The position numbers and the translations under genes are program-made. 64,000 nt of DNA from Candidatus Harrysmithiimonas galli. Its GTDB lineage: Bacteria > Bacillota > Bacilli > CAJFEE01. The number at the start of each line of letters is the position of its first letter. Positions within the stretch are counted from its first letter, which is position 1. The stretch is taken from the NCBI GenBank assembly GCA_904373265.1, contig CAJFEE010000002.1, positions 1 to 64,000 on the forward strand, read 5' to 3'. Below the pieces are notes generated by a model. The model ran no database searches, was not told the origin of the DNA, and saw only the letters and a program-made list of their open reading frames with translations. Below are positions 11,481-19,843 of the stretch, one piece after another.

Positions 11481-11894
11481 ATGAAATTACAAGAATCTGG
11501 TCAGATGTATCTGAAAGAGATTTTATTGCTTAACCATGAAACTGGATTTGTTCGTTCCATTGATATTGCACATCGAATGAACTTTTCCAAACCCAGTGTC
11601 AGCCGAGCAATGGGAATTTTAAAACGAGAAGGGTATATTACGGTCGGAGAAAATGGACAAATTGTCTTAACCGAAAAAGGTGAAACTGTCGCAACCGATA
11701 TTTACGAAAAATACTGTTTGTTAAAGTTATTTCTCATTCATATCTTAGGTGTTGAACAAGACCTTGCACATAAAGAAGCTTGTAAAATAGAGCATATTGT
11801 CAGTGATGAAACCATTGATAAAATCGAACGATATTTGCAAAAAAACAATGTCATTATTGATACAAGTTTAAAAACCGATCATTCTAAATCATAA
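11481..11894 (+). CDS. DtxR/MntR-like metal-responsive regulator (short form)
   Basis: A protein of 137 residues with an N-terminal winged helix-turn-helix (MKLQESGQMYLKEILLL, SIDIAHRMNFSKPSVSRAMGIL, then a wing) and a shortened dimerisation region (KIEHIVSDETIDKIERYL). This layout is that of iron- or manganese-dependent DtxR/MntR repressors that lack the SH3-like domain. The ATG at 11481 is chosen because AAGGAGGG lies eight bases upstream. A second DtxR-like gene and feoAB lie 0.4-1 kb downstream, so iron or manganese control is plausible. A good terminator follows. Confidence 0.82.
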   Translation: MKLQESGQMYLKEILLLNHETGFVRSIDIAHRMNFSKPSVSRAMGILKREGYITVGENGQIVLTEKGETVATDIYEKYCLLKLFLIHILGVEQDLAHKEACKIEHIVSDETIDKIERYLQKNNVIIDTSLKTDHSKS

Positions 11895-11898
11895 TCTT

Positions 11899-11949
11899 AA
11901 AAAAGCAGAGCCCTTTTTTCCATCCCTATCGGCTTTGCTTTTTATTTTT
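11899..11949 (+). terminator. Intrinsic terminator of the short DtxR-like gene
   Basis: AAAAGCAGAGCC (11901-11912) pairs, with one G-U pair, with GGCTTTGCTTTT (11931-11942), and the T-run continues into TTTATTTTT. Confidence 0.85.
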
Positions 11950-12277
11950 ATACAAAATCATCATTTGTTCATTGTTGAACATTTTTCTTTCGTAACAATA
12001 AGTGATAACCGATAAAATCAATCTTTTTTAATAATAAAAATGATTTTTTCAATCAAAATGCACATTCCTACTCTTACAAACAAACCTTTCTATGAAAAAC
12101 CTGGGTATATTTTTGACAGAAAGATTTAACAGATTCATTTTTGAAACCATCATCCAAATCTAGCAACTTTTGTTGCCATTTTTCTTGATCGCTGTCGGAT
12201 TCTATAAAAATACAGATTTTCACATCCTTTTTGAAAACCACATATAATGAGAATGCCTAAAATAAATTGATTTATTT
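11950..12277. other. Intergenic region between convergent DtxR-like genes
   Basis: AT-rich DNA with no open frame or structured element that I can support. Confidence 0.5.
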
Positions 12278-12745
12278 TCAATCTGTCATTTTATAGGCAC
12301 AATATCGTTCAAAAACATCTGGATTCTCATGCATAAATTGGCAAAGCAAATTTAAATTTTCAATTGTTGCATCATCCAATACATGCTCTACTTTTTCTGT
12401 ATGCACCAACACATCTCCTTCACAACCAATTAAGCGAAAAAATCTTTCAATAATTGCATGCCGTTGCAATAAATAAGCACCGATATCTCGACCTTTTTGA
12501 GTCAAAGTAATGCTTCCATACTTCTCATATTCCAGCATACCTAAATCTCCCAGCTTTTGTACCATTTTTGTAGCAGAGGAATCTTTAACGTTTAAGCGCT
12601 TAGCAATTGTTTTAATTCGAATGTTCGGTTCATCTTGACTGCTTCTGTAGATCATTTCTAAGTAATCTTCCATTGCAGAAGTAAGTAATTTCTCATTGGA
12701 ATCTTTCAATTCATAGCCACGTACAGTATAAAATTCTTTTGACAT
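12278..12745 (-). CDS. DtxR-family iron/manganese-dependent repressor
   Basis: A protein of 155 residues. The winged helix (EDYLEMIYRSSQ, IKTIAKRLNVKDSSATKMVQKLGDLGML) is followed by the metal-binding and dimerisation domain with the characteristic HAIIERFF, GCEGD and HTEKVEHVLDDATIENL, where the family's metal-ligand Glu and His residues lie. It probably represses transport genes when Fe(II) or Mn(II) is abundant. The ATG at 12745 follows a GGTGGTGG site; the 15 upstream codons are not needed. It is divergent from feoAB, with 156 bases between the two starts, which suggests direct control of feo. Confidence 0.88.
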   Translation of the reverse strand: MSKEFYTVRGYELKDSNEKLLTSAMEDYLEMIYRSSQDEPNIRIKTIAKRLNVKDSSATKMVQKLGDLGMLEYEKYGSITLTQKGRDIGAYLLQRHAIIERFFRLIGCEGDVLVHTEKVEHVLDDATIENLNLLCQFMHENPDVFERYCAYKMTD

Positions 12746-12822
12746 GTATCCACCACCATTTTCAAAACCCATATTATATTTATAAATCATAATTTGGAAT
12801 TATTCAACATATACTTTTGTTG

Positions 12823-12849
12823 GTTGCGGGAAAAAAAGTTTCCCTCAAC
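12823..12849. promoter_or_regulatory. Candidate metalloregulator operator upstream of feoA
   Basis: Inverted repeat GTTGCGGGAAA (12823-12833), five-base centre, TTTCCCTCAAC (12839-12849), with one mismatch in eleven. It lies between the divergent DtxR-family gene and feoA and covers the expected -35 of a feoA promoter (possible -10 TAAAAT at 12863-12868). This GC-rich palindrome stands out in very AT-rich DNA. It does not match a textbook IdeR or MntR box exactly. Confidence 0.5.
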
Positions 12850-12901
12850 TAAAATTTTGTGATAAAATAAAAACATAGTTTAAAAAGGAGAGATGCATAT
12901 T

Positions 12902-13180
12902 ATGCATACCGTATCAATAGAAAAAACAGATGAAAAACCGCTGGGAGATTTCCCAATTGGAACAATCTGTTATGTGACCAAATTAACCGCCAATGGTTTT
13001 ATCCAAAGAAGATTGTTGGATTTAGGAATTATTGAAGGAACAAAAATTGAAGTGCTCCATCGCAGTCCATTGGGTGATCCAGTTGCTTATCAAATTCGTG
13101 GAACTGTAATCGCTCTTAGAAAAGAAGAGGCCAAACAAATTTGGGTAAAAAAGCTGGATTTAAAAGGAGACATACAATGA
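12902..13180 (+). CDS. feoA: Ferrous iron transport protein A
   Basis: A protein of 92 residues with one SH3-like FeoA domain (MGTICYV-like IGTICYVTKL, RRLLDLGIIEGTKIEVLHRSPLGDPVAYQIRGTVIALR). FeoA is a small cytosolic partner needed for full FeoB activity. The ATG at 12902 is nine bases after the GGAGAG site; the earlier ATG at 12893 is too close to it. The stop overlaps the feoB ATG in an ATGA junction. Confidence 0.93.
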   Translation: MHTVSIEKTDEKPLGDFPIGTICYVTKLTANGFIQRRLLDLGIIEGTKIEVLHRSPLGDPVAYQIRGTVIALRKEEAKQIWVKKLDLKGDIQ

Positions 13181-15327
13181 GTGAATCCAGTCATACCACA
13201 GAAAAAAATACATGGATTTTAGAAATCCAGCAACTCAAAGCAGCAGGGAAAAAAATTATTGCACTTGCAGGAAACCCAAATGTAGGAAAAAGTACCATTT
13301 TTAATTATTTAACCGGACTCAAGCAACATACCGGAAACTGGCCGGGAAAAACCATCCAAAGTGCATACGGCACCTATCATTTCCAAGAAGAAACTTTTGT
13401 TTTTGTTGATATTCCTGGTACCTATTCATTAATGGCAAACTCTACTGATGAAGAAATTGCACGTGACTTTATTTGCTTTGGCGGTGCAGATGCTACTGTA
13501 ATTGTACTAGATGCAACCTGTATAGAAAGAAATTTAAACCTTGTTTTGCAAACTTTGGAGATTACATCCAATGTAATTGTCGTTGTTAACTTGTTAGATG
13601 AGGCACGTCGTAAGCAAATCCATGTGGACATAGATAAACTTGCCAAACAGCTTGGTGTTCCAGTAGTTCCAATGGAAGCCGCTCGAAAAAAAGGCTTCCA
13701 TCAATTGATGGAGCAAGTCTATCATGCTACACAGCCAAAATCTACTTATCAAACCAATCCAGTCCAGATTGTCTACCATCAGTGGATTGAGGAAGCCATT
13801 GCAAAATTACAACCGATTGTATCCAATATCATTGGTGATATGCTTAATGCTCGCTGGGTATGCTTAAAACTTTTAGAAAACGAGCCATTACTTATACAAA
13901 AAATAGAAAATTATACAAATAAAACTCTATTGAAAAACCCCGAATTGAAAGAACAACTCAATGAAGCACACAATCTCTTAAAGCAAAAAAATATAGATGG
14001 TTCCGCTTACAAAAGAAAAATTGTCACAACTTTGATTCAAAGTGCGGAAATTATTGCTTCTATCGCCGTTTTTACTGAAGGAAGTGGTCATGCACGTGAC
14101 AGAAAAATTGATCATGTGCTCACTTCTAAGCGATATGGAATTCCTATCATGATTTTACTATTGTTTATCATCTTTTGGATTACAATTACTGGTGCCAATT
14201 ATCCTTCACAGATGCTGTTTGACGGATTATTTTGGTTTGGTGATCGATTGTCTGAATTTTTGATATGGCTGCATGCGCCCGCATGGTTGCATGATATTTT
14301 GGTTCTTGGTGTCTATCGTTCTTTGGCATGGGTTGTGTCAGTTATGCTACCACCAATGGCCATCTTCTTTCCATTGTTTACGATATTAGAAGATCTAGGC
14401 TATTTGCCACGATTGGCATTTAATACCGACCGACTATTTCAAAAAGCACAGGCCTGTGGCAAACAAGCACTAACAATGTGTATGGGATTTGGCTGTAATG
14501 CAGCTGGTGTCACAAGCTGCCGCATTATCGGTTCCCCACGTGAACAGCTCATTGCAGTTCTAACGAATAATTTTGTTCCGTGCAATGGACGTTTTCCAAC
14601 TTTAATCGTCATTATTACTATGTTTTTTACGGGTATGCTTACCGGTCCATTTCAATCCTTTTGGTCTACAGTCATTTTAACGGCAGTGATTTTACTTGGC
14701 GTATGCATGACATTAATCATTTCACGCTTTCTGTCAAGAACAATTTTAAAGGGCGTAGCTTCCACCTTTACATTGGAATTACCACCATATCGTAAACCAC
14801 AGTTTGGGAAAGTCATTGTGCGTTCAATTTTTGACCGAACTTTATTTGTTTTATGGCGTGCAATTTCTATTGCTGCTCCTGCTGGATTGATCATTTGGAT
14901 TTTGGCAAATATTCATATTGGCGATACAAGTATTTTGACACATATTGCTGAATTTCTTGACCCGTTTGCTCGCCTTATCGGATTAGATGGCTATATTTTA
15001 ATGGCATTTATTCTCGGATTTCCTGCTAACGAAATCGTTCTTCCGATTTTAATTATGGCCTATTTACAAACTGGTTATATTTTGGAACTGGACAACTGGC
15101 AAGCAATGCGTGATTTATTTATCACACATGGATGGACATGGCTTACTGCTGTATGTATGATGCTGTTTTCACTAATGCACTGGCCATGTGGCACAACGAT
15201 CTTAACAATTAAAAAAGAAACCGGTAGTTGGAAATGGGCTGGTCTTGCTTTCTTACTGCCAACCGTTACTGGAATACTCGTATGCTTTACTGTTGCAAAT
15301 ATTGTTCGATTGCTTGGATTGATTTAA
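13177..15327 (+). CDS. feoB: Ferrous iron transport protein B
   Basis: A protein of 716 residues with an N-terminal G domain (G1 GNPNVGKST at residues 32-40, G3 DIPGTYSL, G4 NLLDE), a helical GDP-dissociation-inhibitor region and a C-terminal polytopic domain holding two Gate motifs (PCNGRFPTLIVI and the preceding MGFGCNAAGV). It imports Fe(II) across the cytoplasmic membrane with nucleotide-controlled gating. Start ATG at 13177 overlaps feoA, with AAGGAGA upstream. The adjacent divergent DtxR-type regulator fits iron-repressed expression. A terminator follows directly. Confidence 0.97.
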   Translation: MSESSHTTEKNTWILEIQQLKAAGKKIIALAGNPNVGKSTIFNYLTGLKQHTGNWPGKTIQSAYGTYHFQEETFVFVDIPGTYSLMANSTDEEIARDFICFGGADATVIVLDATCIERNLNLVLQTLEITSNVIVVVNLLDEARRKQIHVDIDKLAKQLGVPVVPMEAARKKGFHQLMEQVYHATQPKSTYQTNPVQIVYHQWIEEAIAKLQPIVSNIIGDMLNARWVCLKLLENEPLLIQKIENYTNKTLLKNPELKEQLNEAHNLLKQKNIDGSAYKRKIVTTLIQSAEIIASIAVFTEGSGHARDRKIDHVLTSKRYGIPIMILLLFIIFWITITGANYPSQMLFDGLFWFGDRLSEFLIWLHAPAWLHDILVLGVYRSLAWVVSVMLPPMAIFFPLFTILEDLGYLPRLAFNTDRLFQKAQACGKQALTMCMGFGCNAAGVTSCRIIGSPREQLIAVLTNNFVPCNGRFPTLIVIITMFFTGMLTGPFQSFWSTVILTAVILLGVCMTLIISRFLSRTILKGVASTFTLELPPYRKPQFGKVIVRSIFDRTLFVLWRAISIAAPAGLIIWILANIHIGDTSILTHIAEFLDPFARLIGLDGYILMAFILGFPANEIVLPILIMAYLQTGYILELDNWQAMRDLFITHGWTWLTAVCMMLFSLMHWPCGTTILTIKKETGSWKWAGLAFLLPTVTGILVCFTVANIVRLLGLI

Positions 15328-15335
15328 AAGCAAAG

Positions 15336-15385
15336 AAGAATCTTATTTGTAAGATTTAATATTTTACAAATAAGATTCTTTATTC
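15336..15385 (+). terminator. Intrinsic terminator of feoAB
   Basis: A perfect 17-bp stem: AAGAATCTTATTTGTAA (15336-15352) pairs with the complement at 15364-15380, with an 11-base AT loop. It separates feoB from the convergent VanZ-carboxypeptidase gene and can act in both directions. Confidence 0.9.
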
Positions 15386-15433
15386 ATAATAATAGATATT
15401 TTATAAATATATATTTATGTTTTTGGCTGAACA

Positions 15434-16897
15434 CTACAATGTTTCAAGCAAGCGATACAACTGTAACGTATCGGTCCAGCGTCCTTTCTCTGTGCTATTC
15501 ATCACAACACAAATATATATTTTCTTTCCAATTTTAACAGCCGAAATTAAACAATCCCCCGCTGCTAGACTGCTACCCGTTTTTAATCCAATAACTTGTG
15601 GATGATAATACGGACTTAAAGGATTTTTCAATTCATTTGTACTGTGATATGTAATTTGCTCTCCGCTTGTCCACGTTTGTGATATTTCATAACAATCCAT
15701 AATTTCTCTCAATATACGGATATTCAGACAAGCATTTGCAATCTGCGCAAGATCATAAGCCGTTGTATATTGCTTCGGATCATCATATCCGTCTGGGGTG
15801 GTAAAATAAGAATGAACTGCTCCAACTGAAACGGCCTTTTCATTCATTTTCTCAACAAACAAACGAATAGCCTGTATTTCAGATAAATCGATTGATTGTG
15901 CAATTTTTCTACCAGTATATACAGCCAACGTATAAGCAGCATCGTTTCCCGAAGGCAGCAACAGCGCTACCAACAATTGTTCTATGGTCAACTGGTGTCC
16001 GGGATATAGCCATGCTCTGGAAGAATCTTCAGAAATTTTATAAATCTCGTTACCAACTGTAACGACCTCATCCAACGCACAAAAATCTAATGCTGTTAAA
16101 GCTGATAACAGCTTTGTTGTACTTGCTGGAGCAATACGTGCATGACTATTCCTTTCATACAAAGGATAATCCACATCCTGTTCACATAAATAAATATTGG
16201 CTGCTTCTATTGATAAATGGTTAAAATGCTGGCTGGTAACATTCAAATGAATTGACATTCGTTCTGTATAACCATGCGCACAAACCGATAAAAAAACACT
16301 AATAAACAATAAAAAAATTCCACCACCATAACGTACCTTGCTGCCTTTACCCAAAATTTCACGTATACATTGTAAACTCGGAAATATATGTAGCAAAATT
16401 TTACCAATTAGGAACCCAAATACTGCTCCGCATGTATTCAACAAAACATCATCAATATCTGTACTGCGCAAACTGAATAATTGCATAACCTCAATTCCTA
16501 TTGACAAAATCAGACCAAACGCAGCCGTTACAAAAATATTTCTGCACCGATATGAAAGCAAAACAAGCAATATACCAAATGGAACAAATAATATAAGATT
16601 TCCAAAAAAATTTACATAATCCAATGCCGCTACTTCTAGTACTTGAAATGGTGTTAAATTTATATTTTTTCCGATATTAGATAAAGACCAACCACCATAA
16701 ACCGGAGAAATGGTTAAAGCAAACAACAAACTGAAATAAACGCCCAGACATAACAACAAAATTCGTCGACCCCATCGCATACGTTCTTTTCGAATAAAGT
16801 ATCTAAACTCCGCTGCCAATATAAATAATACACTCACTACCAATCCTAGCAGTAAATCCATTTTGATATCCCAAATATATTCAAAAATCACCACCAT
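15434..16897 (-). CDS. VanZ domain fused to a D-alanyl-D-alanine carboxypeptidase
   Basis: A protein of 487 residues. The first 190 form a VanZ-like membrane domain (about five segments, with NLTPFQVLEV, FGNLILFVPFGILL, IEVMQLFSLRSTDIDDVLLNTCGA). After another membrane segment comes a peptidase S11 (PBP5-type) domain with the serine triad: PASTTK (SxxK), SGN in LLPSGNDAAY, and LKTGS. The family cleaves terminal D-Ala outside the membrane; VanZ gives low-level teicoplanin resistance by an unknown route. The second ATG (16897) is preferred because AGGGAG lies six bases before it. It is 137 bases downstream of the VanS-like kinase on the same strand, so control by that system is likely. Confidence 0.88.
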   Translation of the reverse strand: MVVIFEYIWDIKMDLLLGLVVSVLFILAAEFRYFIRKERMRWGRRILLLCLGVYFSLLFALTISPVYGGWSLSNIGKNINLTPFQVLEVAALDYVNFFGNLILFVPFGILLVLLSYRCRNIFVTAAFGLILSIGIEVMQLFSLRSTDIDDVLLNTCGAVFGFLIGKILLHIFPSLQCIREILGKGSKVRYGGGIFLLFISVFLSVCAHGYTERMSIHLNVTSQHFNHLSIEAANIYLCEQDVDYPLYERNSHARIAPASTTKLLSALTALDFCALDEVVTVGNEIYKISEDSSRAWLYPGHQLTIEQLLVALLLPSGNDAAYTLAVYTGRKIAQSIDLSEIQAIRLFVEKMNEKAVSVGAVHSYFTTPDGYDDPKQYTTAYDLAQIANACLNIRILREIMDCYEISQTWTSGEQITYHSTNELKNPLSPYYHPQVIGLKTGSSLAAGDCLISAVKIGKKIYICVVMNSTEKGRWTDTLQLYRLLETL

Positions 16898-17033
16898 CTT
16901 CATCTCCCTAAAACAAAATACGATACTCTCTTTGTTGATTTCTACTTTATCAAAGAAAATATTCGTAGTTTTTCAGATTTCATAGAAATCAGATGAAGAT
17001 TTTCTGTAGAAAATATGAAGAAAAATTTAATAT

Positions 17034-18164
17034 TTATGCAGCATTTATTGGCAGAACAACTGTAAATAGGATTCGATTGTTTGTACATTCGACAAAAATA
17101 TTTCCACCATGCAACTCTACAATATCTTTGGCAATAGCCAACCCCAATCCAAAACCACCCGTATCGCTTTGTCTAGATTGGTCGGCACGATAAAATTTCT
17201 CAAAAATCCGATTCAACGCCTCTGGAGGAATCGTCCCTTCATTTTCAAAACAAATCACTACCATTTCCTTTCTTTTCTCCGCCGAAATGGTAAGAACAGT
17301 TTCTGCTGCACTATAAGAAATCGCATTTTTTAATAGATTATGAAACACTCTTACCAACTGATCTGCATCGGCAAAAACACACAAACTTTCAGGAAAATCA
17401 GTCAATATGGTTTGACTTTTTGCAACAAGCAATGGATAAGCTTCATCAATAACCTGTACAAGCATATAACTGAGGTCAAATGGTGCCTTTATCAGGGAAA
17501 CAGCCTGCAAATGATATCGCGTAATTTCAAAAAATTCATTGATCAGTCTCTCTAATCTCTCCGCCTTCTTTAATGTAATTTCCACATACTTCACTCTTTG
17601 TTCAGTTGGCAAATCTGGTGATTCATACAACAAATTTAAATAACCAATTACAGAAGTGAGCGGTGTTTTAATATCATGAGCCAAATATAAAATCAAATCG
17701 TTTTTTCGCTTTTCAGCATCTAATTTTGCTCGTCTACTTTTTTCCAACTCGGCTTGTACCTGATTAAGCTGCTCCTCCATAAAATCCAATTCAGGAGACA
17801 TAGCAATCGGCTCTTGCTTTCCGCTCACCAATTGATTTACACCTTTGACCACTTCATCAAAATAACGCATAAACCAAGATAATAGTACCCAAAATAAGAT
17901 CAAGAAAAAAATAATGATGACAATAAATAAAATATAAGTTAAATGAGATCGAATATATACCCAATAAACGCTTAACGCCGCTTCCCAGCTCATATGAAAA
18001 AATGAACTGAAAAAATGGACAATTGCATTCCCAACTTTCCCCTGTCCGAGCATACGAATCAACATAACAAAGAAAAATGCGAAAAAAAGGAGCAGCAGCG
18101 TACGTAACCATATTTTCCAAATCAACTGCTGGTACGGTCTCTTTTTTCGCCTTTTATTTTCCAA
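17034..18164 (-). CDS. VanS-like sensor histidine kinase
   Basis: About 376 residues with two membrane segments (near residues 20-40 and 70-95) around a short extracytoplasmic loop, a HAMP-like linker, the H-box YLAHDIKTPLTSVIGYLNLL, then N-box LLKNAISYS, and G boxes GGFGLGLAIAKDIVELHGG. Sequence style (TEQRVKYVEITLKKAERLERLINEFFEITRY) is that of VanS. The likely start is the TTG at 18164, overlapping the end of the response regulator gene by 11 bases; the longer frame would overlap that gene by 190 bases, which is implausible. It senses an envelope signal and phosphorylates the VanR-like partner. Confidence 0.88.
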   Translation of the reverse strand: MENKRRKKRPYQQLIWKIWLRTLLLLFFAFFFVMLIRMLGQGKVGNAIVHFFSSFFHMSWEAALSVYWVYIRSHLTYILFIVIIIFFLILFWVLLSWFMRYFDEVVKGVNQLVSGKQEPIAMSPELDFMEEQLNQVQAELEKSRRAKLDAEKRKNDLILYLAHDIKTPLTSVIGYLNLLYESPDLPTEQRVKYVEITLKKAERLERLINEFFEITRYHLQAVSLIKAPFDLSYMLVQVIDEAYPLLVAKSQTILTDFPESLCVFADADQLVRVFHNLLKNAISYSAAETVLTISAEKRKEMVVICFENEGTIPPEALNRIFEKFYRADQSRQSDTGGFGLGLAIAKDIVELHGGNIFVECTNNRILFTVVLPINAA

Positions 18165-18843
18165 TTTTATATCCGACTCCCCATACAGTTTGGATATATT
18201 TCGAATGTTCAGCTGAATCTCCCATTTTTTCTCGCAAATGACGGATATGTGTAGCAATTGTATTTGTGTTTTTATTAAAATATTCATCTCCCCAAACTTT
18301 ATGAAAAAGCTGTTCAGCGCGAACAACCTTTCCCTTTTGCTCACATAAAATTTTTAAAATCGCAAATTCTATTGGTGTAAGCGATAATACTTCTCCATTT
18401 AACGTACACTCATGGGTATGGATATTAAGCATAAGATCTTGATAAATCAAAATATTGCTTGATATATCAGGCATTGTATTATATTGTGTATATCTTCGGA
18501 GCTGTGCCTTCACACGTGCAACCAACTCCAATGGGCGAAATGGCTTGGTTATATAATCGTCCGCACCAAATGCTAATCCTGTAATCTTATCTGTTTCTGC
18601 TTCTTTGGCCGTCAGCATTAAAATGGGAAACATATGATTCTCCCGAATTTGCCGACAAAGTGTAAAGCCATCACTGTCTGGGAGCATAACATCTAAAATC
18701 GCCAAATCAATGTTGTTCAAACGAACGCAGTCTAAAACGCCTTGCGCCGAATAAAACTTAAATACATAGAAATTTTCATTTTTTAAGTATAACTCAAGCA
18801 AATCAGCAATTTCTTTTTCATCATCTACAACGAGAATATTCAT
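18154..18843 (-). CDS. VanR-like response regulator
   Basis: A protein of 229 residues of the OmpR/PhoB class. The receiver has DDEKE at residues 7-11, phospho-acceptor Asp in LAILDVMLPD, and K in TKPFRPLE. The C-terminal winged helix includes SLTPIEFAILKILCEQKGKVV and NTIATHIRHLREKMGDS, close to VanR. It begins at the ATG at 18843 with AAGGTAGG upstream and is the first gene of the three-gene unit. It probably activates the kinase gene and the VanZ-carboxypeptidase gene behind it. Confidence 0.92.
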   Translation of the reverse strand: MNILVVDDEKEIADLLELYLKNENFYVFKFYSAQGVLDCVRLNNIDLAILDVMLPDSDGFTLCRQIRENHMFPILMLTAKEAETDKITGLAFGADDYITKPFRPLELVARVKAQLRRYTQYNTMPDISSNILIYQDLMLNIHTHECTLNGEVLSLTPIEFAILKILCEQKGKVVRAEQLFHKVWGDEYFNKNTNTIATHIRHLREKMGDSAEHSKYIQTVWGVGYKIGK

Positions 18844-19843
18844 ATCTGTAAAACCTACCTTATACCATTTGTTCTATTGTAACAAAATCAACCAGATAAT
18901 GAATCAGGATTTCCTGTATTTTTGTAGTTTCCCACTTCACTTGATAAATTACAAAACTTCAGGCAAAATCCATCGAATCTAAATGAGCCCTATGTATTTT
19001 GATCATAAACAACATATAGCATAAAAAGAGACAAAAATATTTCGTTGGGTTCCTACCATAAATCGTTCGACAATATTTCACAAACAATTGGAACCCATGC
19101 AAATGCATTGATTCATTTCAGAACCCAAAAGGAAGCATTTGGCGATGTATATAAAATTGATTATGAAAAACAATTAAAATGAAGAATAAACTTCTTACGT
19201 ACTTGTTAAAAACTAGATATAAAGCAAATTATTTTATCTTTATCTATATGAAAGAAAGCAAAAAGAGGGTTAGATTCAGATCAAGAGCAAAAAATCGTCT
19301 ATTGCTTATCATTTGATTAAACAGTGTAGTTATATCAGTTAGAAATCGTCTATTACGCATATGAAGCATGAATCTTGCAAGTTTCTTCTTTTCTATTGTA
19401 TGAAATATAAAAGTATAATGAAATCAAATGAATAAATATATTCTAAAATGAGCTTAAATATCTCCAGGAAATTTGGAGCAACTTGAGTTATAGTCGTTTG
19501 ATTAAGAGTTATACACAAAAAAGATATGATCTTATTATAAAAGCTGTAGTTAGGTGATGTTGAATTTTTCAGATGAAAAAATATATACCTACTAACCAAA
19601 ATCCATATTTAGCCATCTTACAAAAAACATACTATAAAATTGCATGAGATTTTCTACTTTTCCATATCAAAAAAGAGAATGAGAAAAGGCGTTACATTCT
19701 CTTTTTTATTGATTCTATAATATTTTTATCATCCATTTTTTTACAGTATCTTTATTATTTGTTTATTATGTATTCATCCTGGCGTTACAATCCTTCTCTA
19801 TACTTAAAATTGCAATTCATTTATAACAATAAGGAGGAAAATT
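18844..19843. other. Kilobase intergenic region with possible gene relic
   Basis: No intact gene. At about 19052-19180 a 43-codon open frame ends in a stop and reads ...SQTIGTHANALIHF..., which looks coding-like but has no start and no family I can name. A hairpin terminator (19669-19707) lies near the right end. The rest is AT-rich and featureless. Confidence 0.45.
19669..19707. terminator. Hairpin terminator upstream of alkaline phosphatase
   Basis: A 13-bp stem: AAAAAAGAGAATG (19669-19681) and CATTCTCTTTTTT (19695-19707), with a 13-base loop. The A and T ends would allow termination in either direction. It has no gene immediately upstream, consistent with a lost gene in the preceding kilobase. 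Confidence 0.75.

Noticed and set aside
18164-18344. A 60-codon N-terminal extension of the VanS-like kinase
   Set aside because: It would be read entirely across the VanR-like gene; a TTG start near the regulator stop fits the usual short overlap.
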